Shown here in pieces: positions 45,889 through 55,439 of a stretch of DNA of 64,000 nucleotides. Positions within the stretch are counted from its first letter, which is position 1. Every line of letters begins with the position of its first letter. The stretch lies in the NCBI RefSeq assembly GCF_004320535.1, contig NZ_SIHY01000002.1, positions 310,001-374,000 of the forward strand, given 5' to 3'. The stretch is from Arthrobacter sp. S41. Its GTDB lineage: Bacteria; Actinomycetota; Actinomycetes; Actinomycetales; Micrococcaceae. Both the position numbers and the translations under genes were made by a program. The notes below the pieces were generated by a model. That model was not told the DNA's origin, did no database searches, and was given only the letters and a program-made list of their open reading frames with translations.

Positions 45889-46647
45889 ATGTCGACGGTC
45901 CCTGCAACACATCAGCATGGGCTTGGGCACGCAAGTTCGAATTACACAGACTCTTCAGGGAGAATAGAAGACGTGCAACTTGAGAACAACAACGGGAACA
46001 ACGTGCCTGTCAACGAACCGCTGGATCAAAACGCCGAGCTAGATTCGGCCCCACGGCGCGATCTAAACGATCCCGAAGCTACCTTTGACGATCTTCCGTT
46101 CAAGCCACAGCTCACCGAAAAAGCCGCCAAGCGTGCCAATCAGACTTACAAGGGCATGATTCTTTCGGTCGGTTTCACCCTGGCGATTCTCATTCCGTTG
46201 ATTCTTCTCAACCCGGCTCCTAAAGAACAAGCCTTTAAGAGCGATGTTAACCTGGCCCAGACTGCCGAGCAGACTGAATCCATCGCAGGATTCAAGATTT
46301 TTGCACCCGAGCTGGCCGAAGACGAGTACGCGAATTTTGCGCGTTGGCAGGCTAACAATGCCCAGGGCGTTCCGTACTGGGAATTTGGCGTTGTCTCCGA
46401 TGACAAGAATTTTGTATGGGTTCGCCAAGCTGCCAAGGCCAACCAAACGTGGATCGCTTTGACCACGGACGCTGCCGTTCCTACGGGCACCAAAACAATT
46501 GGTGGCTGGAAGTGGGAAGAACGTGTGAAAGACAAAACTACCTACCTGATCTCAGAGCGCAAAGACTCGACTCTCATCCTTTCGACCGACACTTCCACCG
46601 AAGAGTTGGAGAACGTCGCAAAGTTGGCAGAATCGACGATGAATTAG
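45889..46647 (+). CDS. DUF4245 family membrane-anchored protein
   Basis: Actinobacterial protein of unknown function. Polar N-terminus, one membrane segment (about residues 88-108, MILSVGFTLAILIPLILL), then an extracytoplasmic domain that starts FKIFAPELAEDEYANFARW and contains GVPYWEFGVVSDDKNFVWV. The ATG at 45889 has no ribosome site. A GTG at 45973 (VQLENNNGNN) with GGGAG upstream is a credible alternative. Divergent pairing with glpX is conserved. Confidence 0.8.
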   Translation: MSTVPATHQHGLGHASSNYTDSSGRIEDVQLENNNGNNVPVNEPLDQNAELDSAPRRDLNDPEATFDDLPFKPQLTEKAAKRANQTYKGMILSVGFTLAILIPLILLNPAPKEQAFKSDVNLAQTAEQTESIAGFKIFAPELAEDEYANFARWQANNAQGVPYWEFGVVSDDKNFVWVRQAAKANQTWIALTTDAAVPTGTKTIGGWKWEERVKDKTTYLISERKDSTLILSTDTSTEELENVAKLAESTMN

Positions 46648-46702
46648 TTCGCATTATGACTGCGACCTGACGCGACGAATTCGATATTCGAATTTGTTCC
46701 CG

Positions 46703-46708
46703 TAGACT
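46703..46708 (+). promoter_or_regulatory. -10 element for a leaderless carbonic anhydrase transcript
   Basis: TAGACT ends 7 nt before the ATG. Confidence 0.4.
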
Positions 46709-46715
46709 TTGGCTT

Positions 46716-47345
46716 ATGCCATCTGATTCAAATGCTCAGTCCCTGTCGCCCAACGAGGCATGGGAAAAACTCAGCGCCGGCAACTTACGCTTCGTCAACG
46801 AAGAGACCGAGCACCCCAATCAGGACAGTGCACGACGCCAGTCCTTGCTCACTGGTCAAGAACCCTATGCAGTGATTTTTGGTTGCTCGGATTCCCGACT
46901 TGCTGCTGAAATCATTTTTGATGCCGGTTTGGGTGACATGTTTGTGGTGCGCACCGCCGGTCACGTGATTGACCCGGCTAGCTTGGGCTCATTGGAATTC
47001 GCGGTTGAGAGCCTGAACGTCCCGTTGATTGTGATCCTTGGCCACAACTCCTGTGGTGCAATCACCAGCGCCATCAAGGTTAAAGAAACCGGCAACATGC
47101 CCAAGGGCTTTGTTCGGGACTTGGTTGAGCACATTACCCCGTCGGTACTGGCCGCTGAGCGCAAGGGCATCACCGATGTAAACGGCACCGCCGTCGAGCA
47201 CGTCAAGCAGACCACCGATCGTCTTGTTGATTTGTCCACCATCATTGCGCAAGCCATCGAAGAAGGCCGCACGGCAGTAGCTGGCGTGGCCTATCACTTG
47301 CACGACGGGCGAGCACAGCTGGTCTCCAGCTTGGGTCTGGACTAA
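46716..47345 (+). CDS. beta-class carbonic anhydrase
   Basis: Zinc enzyme interconverting CO2 and bicarbonate in the cytoplasm. The zinc ligands are visible in FGCSDSRLAAEIIFDAG (Cys, Asp-Arg dyad) and LGHNSCGAI (His, Cys). VVRTAGHVIDP is the usual block between. The 209 residues match the family. There is no signal peptide. The ATG is preceded by TAGACT at leaderless spacing. Bicarbonate could serve PurK and carboxylases, but the neighbours do not prove a link. Confidence 0.92.
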   Translation: MPSDSNAQSLSPNEAWEKLSAGNLRFVNEETEHPNQDSARRQSLLTGQEPYAVIFGCSDSRLAAEIIFDAGLGDMFVVRTAGHVIDPASLGSLEFAVESLNVPLIVILGHNSCGAITSAIKVKETGNMPKGFVRDLVEHITPSVLAAERKGITDVNGTAVEHVKQTTDRLVDLSTIIAQAIEEGRTAVAGVAYHLHDGRAQLVSSLGLD

Positions 47346-47446
47346 GCACCCGCGCACTTTGCAAACTGCCTTGTAGATCAACATTTATTCCCGATTTTCT
47401 GAAGCGTCACTGTGGGTTGTGATGTTTGCATCAGGGTCCTGTCTTT

Positions 47447-47469
47447 CGCCTGCCAAACAGGCGTAATCT
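47447..47469 (+). promoter_or_regulatory. fumC promoter: -10 for a leaderless transcript plus inverted repeat
   Basis: TAATCT (47464-47469) ends 6 nt before the ATG. CGCCTG-CCAAA-CAGGCG (47447-47463) is an inverted repeat directly upstream of the -10, a possible operator. Confidence 0.35.
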
Positions 47470-47475
47470 GGGCGC

Positions 47476-48888
47476 ATGACTAACAGTGACGATTTCCGCA
47501 TTGAACACGACACCATGGGCGAAGTCCGAGTTCCAGCTCAGGCTTTGTATCGCGCACAAACTCAGCGTGCGGTGGAGAACTTTCCCATCTCAGGCAAAAC
47601 CCTAGAGCCATCGCACATCAAGGCTCTCGCGCAGGTAAAAAAGGCCGCAGCTGCCGCCAACCTCGCTTTGGGCGTCTTGGATGCCGAACGCGCCGAAGCA
47701 ATTACCGATGCGGCCCAAGAAGTGGCCAGCGGTAAATACGATGCGCAGTTCCCTATTGACGTCTTTCAGACCGGCTCCGGCACCAGCTCAAATATGAACA
47801 CCAACGAGGTTCTAGCTGAGCTTGCCACCCGCGCGTTGAAGGCCAAGAACAGTGACACCGAAGTTCATCCGAATGATCACGTGAATGCTTCGCAGTCTTC
47901 CAACGACGTGTTCCCTACTTCGGTGCACGTGGCAGCTACCAGCGCATTGATCAACGACCTGATTCCAGCCTTGGGCCAGCTCGCTTCCTCGTTGGAGTCC
48001 AAGTCGACCGAATTCAAGGACGTTGTAAAGTCCGGACGTACTCACCTCATGGACGCTACCCCGGTGACTTTGGGTCAGGAATTTGGTGGCTACGCTGCAC
48101 AGGTTCGTTACGGCATTGAACGTATCGAGGCTGCCTTGCCACGAGTGGCCGAAGTTCCTCTGGGCGGCACTGCGGTGGGTACCGGCATCAACACCCCGGA
48201 CGGTTTCCCACAGAAGGTCATCGAGTTCCTCCGCGAAGATACTGGCCTACCTATCACCGAAGCCCGCAACCACTTTGAGGCGCAGGCAAACCGTGATGGC
48301 CTGGTGGAAGCATCCGCCGCTCTTCGCACCATCGCAATTTCGCTGATCAAGATTGCCAACGACTTGCGCTGGATGGGCTCCGGTCCAAACACTGGTTTGG
48401 GTGAAATTGCCATTCCAGATCTGCAGCCAGGATCATCGATCATGCCGGGCAAGGTCAACCCAGTCATCTCTGAAGCCACCATTCAGGTTGCGGCTCAGGT
48501 GATCGGCAATGACACCGCTATCGCCTGGGCCGGAACGAACGGTGCCTTTGAACTGAACGTCGGCATTCCAGTGATCGCCTCGAACCTGCTTGAGTCAATT
48601 CGTTTGCTCTCCAACACCACTAAGGTCATGGCTGAGAAGATGATTGACGGCATCAAAGCCAACGTTGAGCGTGCTCGATTCTTGGCCGAGGCCTCACCAT
48701 CGATCGTGACACCACTGAACAAGTTGATTGGCTACGAGAACGCCGCAAAGATTGCCAAGAAGGCCGTTTCCGAAGGGCTGACAGTGCGTGAAGCTACCGT
48801 CGCTTTGGGCTTTGTCGAGCGTGGCGAAGTCACCGAAGAACAGCTAGATCAGTTGCTCGATGTTTCCACCATGGTTGGTAAGCACTAA
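47476..48888 (+). CDS. fumC: class II fumarate hydratase
   Basis: TCA-cycle enzyme interconverting fumarate and malate. Motifs: [54 protein letters not shown] and the signature loop [11 protein letters not shown]. The 470 residues are the normal length. The ATG start is confirmed by the family N-terminus [15 protein letters not shown]. glpX, DUF4245 and fum are neighbours also in M. tuberculosis (Rv1098c-Rv1100). A hairpin follows the stop. Confidence 0.97.
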   Translation: MTNSDDFRIEHDTMGEVRVPAQALYRAQTQRAVENFPISGKTLEPSHIKALAQVKKAAAAANLALGVLDAERAEAITDAAQEVASGKYDAQFPIDVFQTGSGTSSNMNTNEVLAELATRALKAKNSDTEVHPNDHVNASQSSNDVFPTSVHVAATSALINDLIPALGQLASSLESKSTEFKDVVKSGRTHLMDATPVTLGQEFGGYAAQVRYGIERIEAALPRVAEVPLGGTAVGTGINTPDGFPQKVIEFLREDTGLPITEARNHFEAQANRDGLVEASAALRTIAISLIKIANDLRWMGSGPNTGLGEIAIPDLQPGSSIMPGKVNPVISEATIQVAAQVIGNDTAIAWAGTNGAFELNVGIPVIASNLLESIRLLSNTTKVMAEKMIDGIKANVERARFLAEASPSIVTPLNKLIGYENAAKIAKKAVSEGLTVREATVALGFVERGEVTEEQLDQLLDVSTMVGKH

Positions 48889-48900
48889 TCAGGGATTTCA

Positions 48901-48933
48901 TGGGGTTTCGCGTCGAACTGGCGCGGAGCCCCA
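48901..48933 (+). terminator. terminator after fumC
   Basis: 12-bp stem TGGGGTTTCGCG/CGCGGAGCCCCA with G-T pairs, about 12 nt past the stop. Confidence 0.55.
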
Positions 48934-48986
48934 TTCTTGATTACAAAACATTTGTTTGCCGCAGTATTGCAAGTCAAACTGTATAA

Positions 48987-49223
48987 ATGAACGATGAAAA
49001 CCGGACTTCCAACCGGTATTTGCTGACGCCTAATTCGGCGCAATGGTCTTCGCTTCCCTTGCGTCGCTCAAGGCGATTCGCCGGTAATGTCGCGCTTGCC
49101 ATCTTGGCGGCAACCCTGCTGGGCATTTTCCTTGGCTTCAAGCATTGGCTTGATGGTGACGTGCCTTCGTGGACGGGTGAGTACCGGCTGCTCGACATGT
49201 TGGGCTCTCCAGCATTTCACTGA
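48987..49223 (+). CDS. short membrane protein, probably the N-terminal part of the next gene
   Basis: 78 codons. A polar basic N-terminus is followed by a membrane helix (about residues 33-50, VALAILAATLLGIFLGF), a short loop and a stop in LGSPAFH. The next frame, read through the junction in the -1 register, gives ISLIMATAMFGWFFARYM, which would make a natural second helix. The most likely explanation is a single gene broken by a one-base deletion (or a sequencing error, or programmed shift) near 49208-49216. Family not recognised. Confidence 0.5.
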   Translation: MNDENRTSNRYLLTPNSAQWSSLPLRRSRRFAGNVALAILAATLLGIFLGFKHWLDGDVPSWTGEYRLLDMLGSPAFH

Positions 49224-49225
49224 TT

Positions 49226-50332
49226 ATGGCCACGGCCATGTTCGGTTGGTTTTTCGCGCGCTACATGGTGTTTCTAGCCCCGCTATTTCTAGGCTACGCG
49301 GCAACGCTTCACACTTTGGATAGCAGCGCTGAGGCACCTTTCTGGTGGCTCGGAGCCCTTACCGCCCTGGCGTGGGGACTATACGATCTAGGTTCACTCG
49401 TCCATCAGACGAAGCAGGTCGGCAACCTAGCCCAGGCTCTCAGCGGCAGCAAGACTGTTGCGCTGACTGAAGATTCACGCGACGACTTACGCTTTAGTGC
49501 CTTCGTAGATGTCGCATTGGCCGCCGTATGGTTCGGCCTTGCTGCTGCAGGCTGGTGGTGGACTTTCAAGGTGTTCGCCGACGAAAAAGGTGCCACCGCA
49601 GCACAGATCGAAGAAACATCTTATGCCGACTTCATTGCAGCGGCATCAGTAATCGCCACGGCCTTTGGCCTATTGCTACTTCTTAGAGCAGTCACCGGGT
49701 GGTGGGCACGATCCACAGTCGGACTACACGTCTGGCGTATTCCTCTGCTTCAGGGGCCATTGGTTGACTTTGGCTCACTGCAGGGGGTGCCCACCGGATG
49801 GGTATCTAATGACCCTAAGCATGCTGTTGCCCGTTGCATCTGCACTGCTGAACTTGTTCAGATGTACCCGCACGATGCTGAGGAAATCCGGGAAAGTCTT
49901 GACGTTGTTGCCAGCCCTCATTGCCCAATTCACGGCATTGATGCCATCAATTCAATGAGCCCGACTGAGTTTACGCACGCTGCTGATCAGGCATGGCTCT
50001 GGGCGGCAGAATCGCCGTGGCCTTCACGAAATGGTCAGGGGTCAGGGTCAACGGTAGTTCTAGGCTTCACTGGGGCTGCGTTTACTGGCTATTACGCATC
50101 AATCGATAAAGACGGCCGAGTGGATACTGGTGAAGATTCGGACCGCGCCGAAGAATTCATAGGCCAGCAGCTTGATGAGCCTGAGGCACTTTCGGCACCT
50201 CCCCTGGGAGGCATCGACAAAATTGACCTTCATGGCTCAGGCTTCTCCGGTTTCGCAGTGCGCTACAAGCATTCGAGGGCTTGGTTTGTGGCAGATGAAA
50301 CTCCAGCGGATTCTGATCAATCTACAGATTGA
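49226..50332 (+). CDS. multi-pass membrane protein with a C-terminal Cys/His motif
   Basis: 368 residues. Four hydrophobic segments (about residues 5-25, 40-60, 95-115, 140-160) are followed by a soluble C-terminal half. That half has an unusual metal-site candidate, CIC about 25 residues before PHCPIHG (C-x-C ... C-x2-H), and later a beta-rich, glycine-rich stretch VVLGFTGAAFTGYY. The ATG lies 2 nt after the preceding short frame's stop; no ribosome site is obvious. I do not recognise the family. Its stop region overlaps the convergent GNAT gene by 11 bases. Confidence 0.6.
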   Translation: MATAMFGWFFARYMVFLAPLFLGYAATLHTLDSSAEAPFWWLGALTALAWGLYDLGSLVHQTKQVGNLAQALSGSKTVALTEDSRDDLRFSAFVDVALAAVWFGLAAAGWWWTFKVFADEKGATAAQIEETSYADFIAAASVIATAFGLLLLLRAVTGWWARSTVGLHVWRIPLLQGPLVDFGSLQGVPTGWVSNDPKHAVARCICTAELVQMYPHDAEEIRESLDVVASPHCPIHGIDAINSMSPTEFTHAADQAWLWAAESPWPSRNGQGSGSTVVLGFTGAAFTGYYASIDKDGRVDTGEDSDRAEEFIGQQLDEPEALSAPPLGGIDKIDLHGSGFSGFAVRYKHSRAWFVADETPADSDQSTD

Positions 50333-50888
50333 TCCAATAACGTCGAACTGAATCGACCGAACCAAAGCGTGGCCCAACCTCGCTGAGAGGGCGAATTTCT
50401 TCGAGTACTCCCCCGCTGGATTCAATGGTGCGAGCGGAGCCGATGTTGGAGTCACTACAGGTAATCAGTACTTTCGAGAGACCCAGTGCTCGCGCTTGCT
50501 CCAATGATCCGGCGAGCGCAAATTTGGCGAGCCCTCTTCGTCTGGCGCTAGGGCGAATGCCGTAACCGATGTGGCCGCCGACTTCCAACAAGTAGTCATT
50601 GCCTAACTCGTGCCTCAAGCTCACGGCACCTAAGTATTCGCCGTTTTCCACGACCCATAGCGTGCTTTGCGAGACGAATCCCGGCAGGGGTGTGAAATCC
50701 GGCTTTGCCAAGTCATTGAGCAACTGCACCCAATGCTCAAAATCAGTGCGGTCAGCCAAGTCCCAGCCATACTTTTCGGCGAAGAAGACTGAGGCGCCAT
50801 CTTGGTCGACGCCGTTCCATTCGGCAGTACTTTGCATAAATGATGCATGGAGTTCAGGACTTGGTTTGCGCAGTTCTATTTGGGCCAT
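50322..50888 (-). CDS. GNAT-family N-acetyltransferase
   Basis: 188 residues with the acetyl-CoA fold. Motif A is visible as IGYGIRPSARRRGLAKFALAG, followed by ALGLSKVLITCSDSNIGSARTIESSGG (motif B region). The N-terminal part is closest to uncharacterised YjdJ/YkwB-type acetyltransferases (LVHASFMQS... LWVVENGEYLGAVSLRH). The ATG has no ribosome site, but TAGGGT lies 6 nt before it, a leaderless arrangement. The substrate is unknown. Confidence 0.8.
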   Translation of the reverse strand: MAQIELRKPSPELHASFMQSTAEWNGVDQDGASVFFAEKYGWDLADRTDFEHWVQLLNDLAKPDFTPLPGFVSQSTLWVVENGEYLGAVSLRHELGNDYLLEVGGHIGYGIRPSARRRGLAKFALAGSLEQARALGLSKVLITCSDSNIGSARTIESSGGVLEEIRPLSEVGPRFGSVDSVRRYWINL

Positions 50889-50894
50889 AACCCA

Positions 50895-50900
50895 ACCCTA
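50895..50900 (-). promoter_or_regulatory. -10 element for a leaderless GNAT transcript
   Basis: TAGGGT on the minus strand ends 6 nt before the ATG. Confidence 0.3.
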
Positions 50901-50964
50901 TGACACCAAGACTATGAGCTGTTTTCGGTGACCCTGAAGGCCACAATGTTGCAGATCACATAAG

Positions 50965-50993
50965 TTGCACCCTCGTTCCCATAGTGCAATACT
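50965..50993 (+). promoter_or_regulatory. tetR-MFS promoter for a leaderless transcript
   Basis: TTGCAC (50965-50970), a 17-nt spacer, AATACT (50988-50993) and 7 nt to the ATG at 51001. Initiation at the A of ATG would give a leaderless mRNA. Confidence 0.6.
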
Positions 50994-51015
50994 GCACTAT
51001 ATGAACAATAGTGCA
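50981..51015. promoter_or_regulatory. probable TetR autoregulatory operator
   Basis: ATAGTGCA (50981-50988) and TGCACTAT (50993-51000) form a perfect inverted repeat that ends exactly at the start codon. A third half-site ATAGTGCA (51008-51015) forms a second inverted repeat with the middle one (7-nt spacer). TGCAC at 50966-50970 is a partial fourth, inside the -35. The sites cover the -10, the transcription start and the first codons. Confidence 0.7.
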
Positions 51016-51666
51016 ACAAGCGAAACTGAGGTACCTTGCGGGGCACCAACGCTTAGCGATCGCATGCAAAAAACCAAAACGGCCATCACCCGCCACTGTC
51101 GCGAGTTGACCGCAGATCTTGGATTTACTGGGTTCACTATTGAAAATGTTTGCGAACGCGTAGGCATATCGCGTCGCACCTTCTTCAACTACTTCCCCAG
51201 CAAGCTTGATGCCGTCTTTGGCCATGAATCCGATGCTTTGCCAGAGGGAAGCATTGAACGTTTTATGGCCGCACGTCCTGAAGGCATTGAAGGAATCTCC
51301 CCAACATTGCTGGCCGACTTGGTGGAATTAGTCCTTGAACGACTAAGCATCGATGAGAACGAGATCGTGAGCACTCACGGGTTCTTCACCATGGCCCACC
51401 GCGAACCGGAGCTACTCCAACACATGGTTCAGACCGGCCCGAAAAAAGAGGCAAAGTTCCGTGAGCTCATCGCTTCGCGTGAAGGAGTGGATCCCCAAGA
51501 TCCACGACTCAGCAGCCTGATGCACATCCTGAAACACACCATGCTTCAAGCTATCGATGCCTACGTTGCAGGATCCGGGAAACGCTCACTTAGCGAAGAA
51601 TTCCTGAATTTGATGTCCCAAGTTCAAAGCATCATGGGCCAGCAGCTACGTCGCACCAACGACTAA
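51001..51666 (+). CDS. TetR-family transcriptional regulator
   Basis: 221 residues. The N-terminal helix-turn-helix is typical: GFTGFTIENVCERVGISRRTFFNYFPSKLD. The C-terminal ligand domain is all-helical. The start is set at the ATG at 51001, which abuts the operator and follows a -10 by 7 nt; the upstream 12 codons overlap the promoter. It is 33 nt upstream of a DHA2-type efflux pump in the same direction. It probably represses itself and the pump, and releases DNA when it binds a toxic compound; the inducer is unknown. Confidence 0.9.
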   Translation: MNNSATSETEVPCGAPTLSDRMQKTKTAITRHCRELTADLGFTGFTIENVCERVGISRRTFFNYFPSKLDAVFGHESDALPEGSIERFMAARPEGIEGISPTLLADLVELVLERLSIDENEIVSTHGFFTMAHREPELLQHMVQTGPKKEAKFRELIASREGVDPQDPRLSSLMHILKHTMLQAIDAYVAGSGKRSLSEEFLNLMSQVQSIMGQQLRRTND

Positions 51667-53406
<1,740 letters not shown>

Positions 53407-53438
53407 GACTGCCTTAGCCTGTAGCTAAAGCGTCGAAA

Positions 53439-53482
53439 GGCAGCTGGGGTGCGAACCATTATTGGTTCGCACCCCAGCTGCC
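53439..53482. terminator. bidirectional terminator between MFS and Nudix genes
   Basis: Perfect 20-bp stem starting GGCAGCTGGGGTGCGAACCA with a 4-nt loop, flanked by AAA and TTTT, between convergent genes. Confidence 0.93.
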
Positions 53483-53495
53483 TTTTCTTTTGTCT

Positions 53496-53960
53496 CTACG
53501 CGAAGTAACCACCGGGACGCGGATCCAGCGCCCACGCCAAGGCTCGTTCGTGAAGTGGAGGTAGTTTTGGACGGTCCGCTAGGTCGAAGTAACCCACTTC
53601 AAGGTTTTCATCATCGTTGATTTTTGCCTTTCCAGAAACGTGGCGTGCTCTAAAGACGATATCTAGATACTGGGCGTGATCCCCATTGGGATAAACGGTC
53701 GGGGCTGTCACCCCAACACCAATCAGATCCGTAACTTCGCACGATACCCCGGTCTCTTCTAAAACCTCTCGCGCAGCCGACAACGATGGTTCTTCGCCGG
53801 GGTCAATGATTCCCGCTGGCAGGGTCCACAACCCGTTATCCGCGCGACGAACCAACAGAACTTTATTATCTTGGAAAACCACGACTTTCACCCCCGAGAG
53901 CCAAAGCATTTCGTGTCCAATATGCGTACGAAGACTAGTGATGAATTCCGGAGTTGCCAT
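53496..53960 (-). CDS. Nudix hydrolase
   Basis: 154 residues. The Nudix box is complete: GIIDPGEEPSLSAAREVLEETGV, matching G-x5-E-x7-REVxEExGV. The N-terminal strand has VKVVVFQDNKVLLVRR. Family members hydrolyse nucleoside diphosphates linked to another group; MutT-like or ADP-ribose activity cannot be told apart here. The ATG at 53960 is 4 nt past the prepilin peptidase stop (TGA-AATT-ATG), so the two are co-transcribed and probably coupled. Confidence 0.9.
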   Translation of the reverse strand: MATPEFITSLRTHIGHEMLWLSGVKVVVFQDNKVLLVRRADNGLWTLPAGIIDPGEEPSLSAAREVLEETGVSCEVTDLIGVGVTAPTVYPNGDHAQYLDIVFRARHVSGKAKINDDENLEVGYFDLADRPKLPPLHERALAWALDPRPGGYFA

Positions 53961-53964
53961 AATT

Positions 53965-54468
53965 TCATCGTGCCACAAGCAGCACCGCTAAGGCGCCAAT
54001 GATCATGAACGGTCCGAAAGGAACAGCTGATTTTAAGGTCAGCCTTCTAGCAATCACTCCCCCAAGAACCCACAGCGTAGAGAGCACAAAAGTTACCAGC
54101 GTGGCCAGAAACAAGGACGCCAACGAATAGTAGCCAAGATTTATCCCGAGAACAGCGGCAAGTTTTACATCTCCCATGCCCATTGCTCCTAAGGACACGA
54201 CACTGATCAACAGGTAGGCGCCACCAAGTAAGACCAGACCCAGGACCCCTTGCACGATGCCCAACCCATCGCCGCGTGCGATGCCCAAACCTACGATCAC
54301 TAGGGTGCTGGCTACCAGCCAATAGCCCACCAGCCGGTTGGGTAAACGGTGGCTGGAAATGTCCTCCTTTGATAACAAGAATCCAAAGATCACAAAGCAC
54401 AGCAACTGGAGCGCAACTAGGACGCCGATGACCGGTCCTTCGTGGGATACGCTCCAAATCTCTGACAT
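53965..54468 (-). CDS. A24 prepilin/preflagellin peptidase-like protein
   Basis: 167 residues, five or so membrane segments. The A24 catalytic aspartates are in SKEDISSHRLPNRLVG and GAMGMGDVKLAAVLG, the second being the GxGD motif. The N-terminal methyltransferase domain of full PilD is absent, as in many actinobacterial forms. The start is the ATG at 54468; upstream codons of the open frame overlap a divergent promoter. TATGCT lies 6 nt before it. No pilin, tad or com genes are in the window, so its client is elsewhere. Confidence 0.88.
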   Translation of the reverse strand: MSEIWSVSHEGPVIGVLVALQLLCFVIFGFLLSKEDISSHRLPNRLVGYWLVASTLVIVGLGIARGDGLGIVQGVLGLVLLGGAYLLISVVSLGAMGMGDVKLAAVLGINLGYYSLASLFLATLVTFVLSTLWVLGGVIARRLTLKSAVPFGPFMIIGALAVLLVAR

Positions 54469-54474
54469 GTAAAG

Positions 54475-54480
54475 AGCATA
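54475..54480 (-). promoter_or_regulatory. -10 element for a leaderless prepilin-peptidase transcript
   Basis: TATGCT on the minus strand, 6 nt before the ATG. Confidence 0.35.
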
Positions 54481-54517
54481 GGCAACTTCTGCGCCCAGTG
54501 GGAGAAGGAGATTGCCC

Positions 54518-54545
54518 TTGTGAATAATAGGGACACTTCTACAAT
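54518..54545 (+). promoter_or_regulatory. promoter of the divergent unknown gene
   Basis: TTGTGA, 16-bp spacer, TACAAT, then 6 nt to the ATG at 54552: a leaderless layout. Confidence 0.5.
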
Positions 54546-54551
54546 TGAAGT

Positions 54552-55337
54552 ATGGACGTACCATCAGCTCCGCTTTACTTCCCCGGCCATCCGGTTCCCG
54601 ATTCGGCCACCCGGCGAAGGTACCGCGCGCTGGCTCGTTCGGCCCCTTGGCTGAGCACTTCAATAAACCTAGAAATTCAGGTGCCAACGCAGCTGGCGCA
54701 ACAGCAACTCAATTTGGCCGGCACCGTCACGGTAAAAATCCGTGGGCGCGAAGCAATCGCTGTGCACAGCGCTGAAGGCGAACTGCTCTTCCAAAAGGAA
54801 ACTTTCAGCGCGCAACGAAGCCGCGGGTACGTGGCATCCACCAACGCTTCCTGGCAGTTGCCTTCCGAACTTAGCACTCCAGTGTTCACCGCAGATCAAT
54901 TGGTCCTTCGACGACCTGAAATCTCCGGGTTTGGCACGCTGCTGCCAATAGAGTACTGGCAAGCAATTCTGGATCCAGTAGAACTTGCTGGCGCTGAACC
55001 AGCTTCGCTGGATTTGGCTTTTGATCACCCGACGTATATCCATGAGGCCGTCGAGCTGATCCATGAGGGTCGCCCTGCACTAGCCGCCGTGCTCAGCGCC
55101 GGACATACTTATCAACCTGCAGTCGCCCACTGCCCACTCGTGCCAGAAAACACCCGCACCTTGGTGGTCTTAGATCAGCACACGGGAATTTGTCTGCTGC
55201 GAAAGGTAATAACTGAGGATGGTTCGGCCCCGGTTGCTCCCGATCTAACGGCTAGAGTCATTGCGCAAGACGAGTACTACATCAATTCTCAGTTCCAGAA
55301 GGTTCACTGGCTAGATCAGCCGACCGTCAATCCCTAA
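54552..55337 (+). CDS. uncharacterised 261-residue protein
   Basis: Not recognised. Soluble, no signal peptide or membrane segment. The N-terminal third is polar and basic (ATRRRYRALARSAPWLS). The middle has TVTVKIRGREAIAVHSAEGELLFQKETF, resembling beta strands. The C-terminal part has DHPTYIHEAVELIHEGRPALAAVL and PENTRTLVVLDQHTGICLLRKV. Composition and codon use fit the neighbours. A promoter with leaderless spacing starts at the ATG. It is divergent from the prepilin peptidase gene by 83 bp and convergent with phoH. The structured beta-rich features suggest a real enzyme or binding protein, but no function can be assigned. Confidence 0.65.
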   Translation: MDVPSAPLYFPGHPVPDSATRRRYRALARSAPWLSTSINLEIQVPTQLAQQQLNLAGTVTVKIRGREAIAVHSAEGELLFQKETFSAQRSRGYVASTNASWQLPSELSTPVFTADQLVLRRPEISGFGTLLPIEYWQAILDPVELAGAEPASLDLAFDHPTYIHEAVELIHEGRPALAAVLSAGHTYQPAVAHCPLVPENTRTLVVLDQHTGICLLRKVITEDGSAPVAPDLTARVIAQDEYYINSQFQKVHWLDQPTVNP

Positions 55338-55439
55338 GGTTCTCGAACCCTAAGGACCCCGTTCCACAGCTCGCAATAGCGTGGGCTCCCCCTGTCCCGT
55401 TATTCTTTGAGACAGGAGGAGCCGGAGAACTATCGACGG

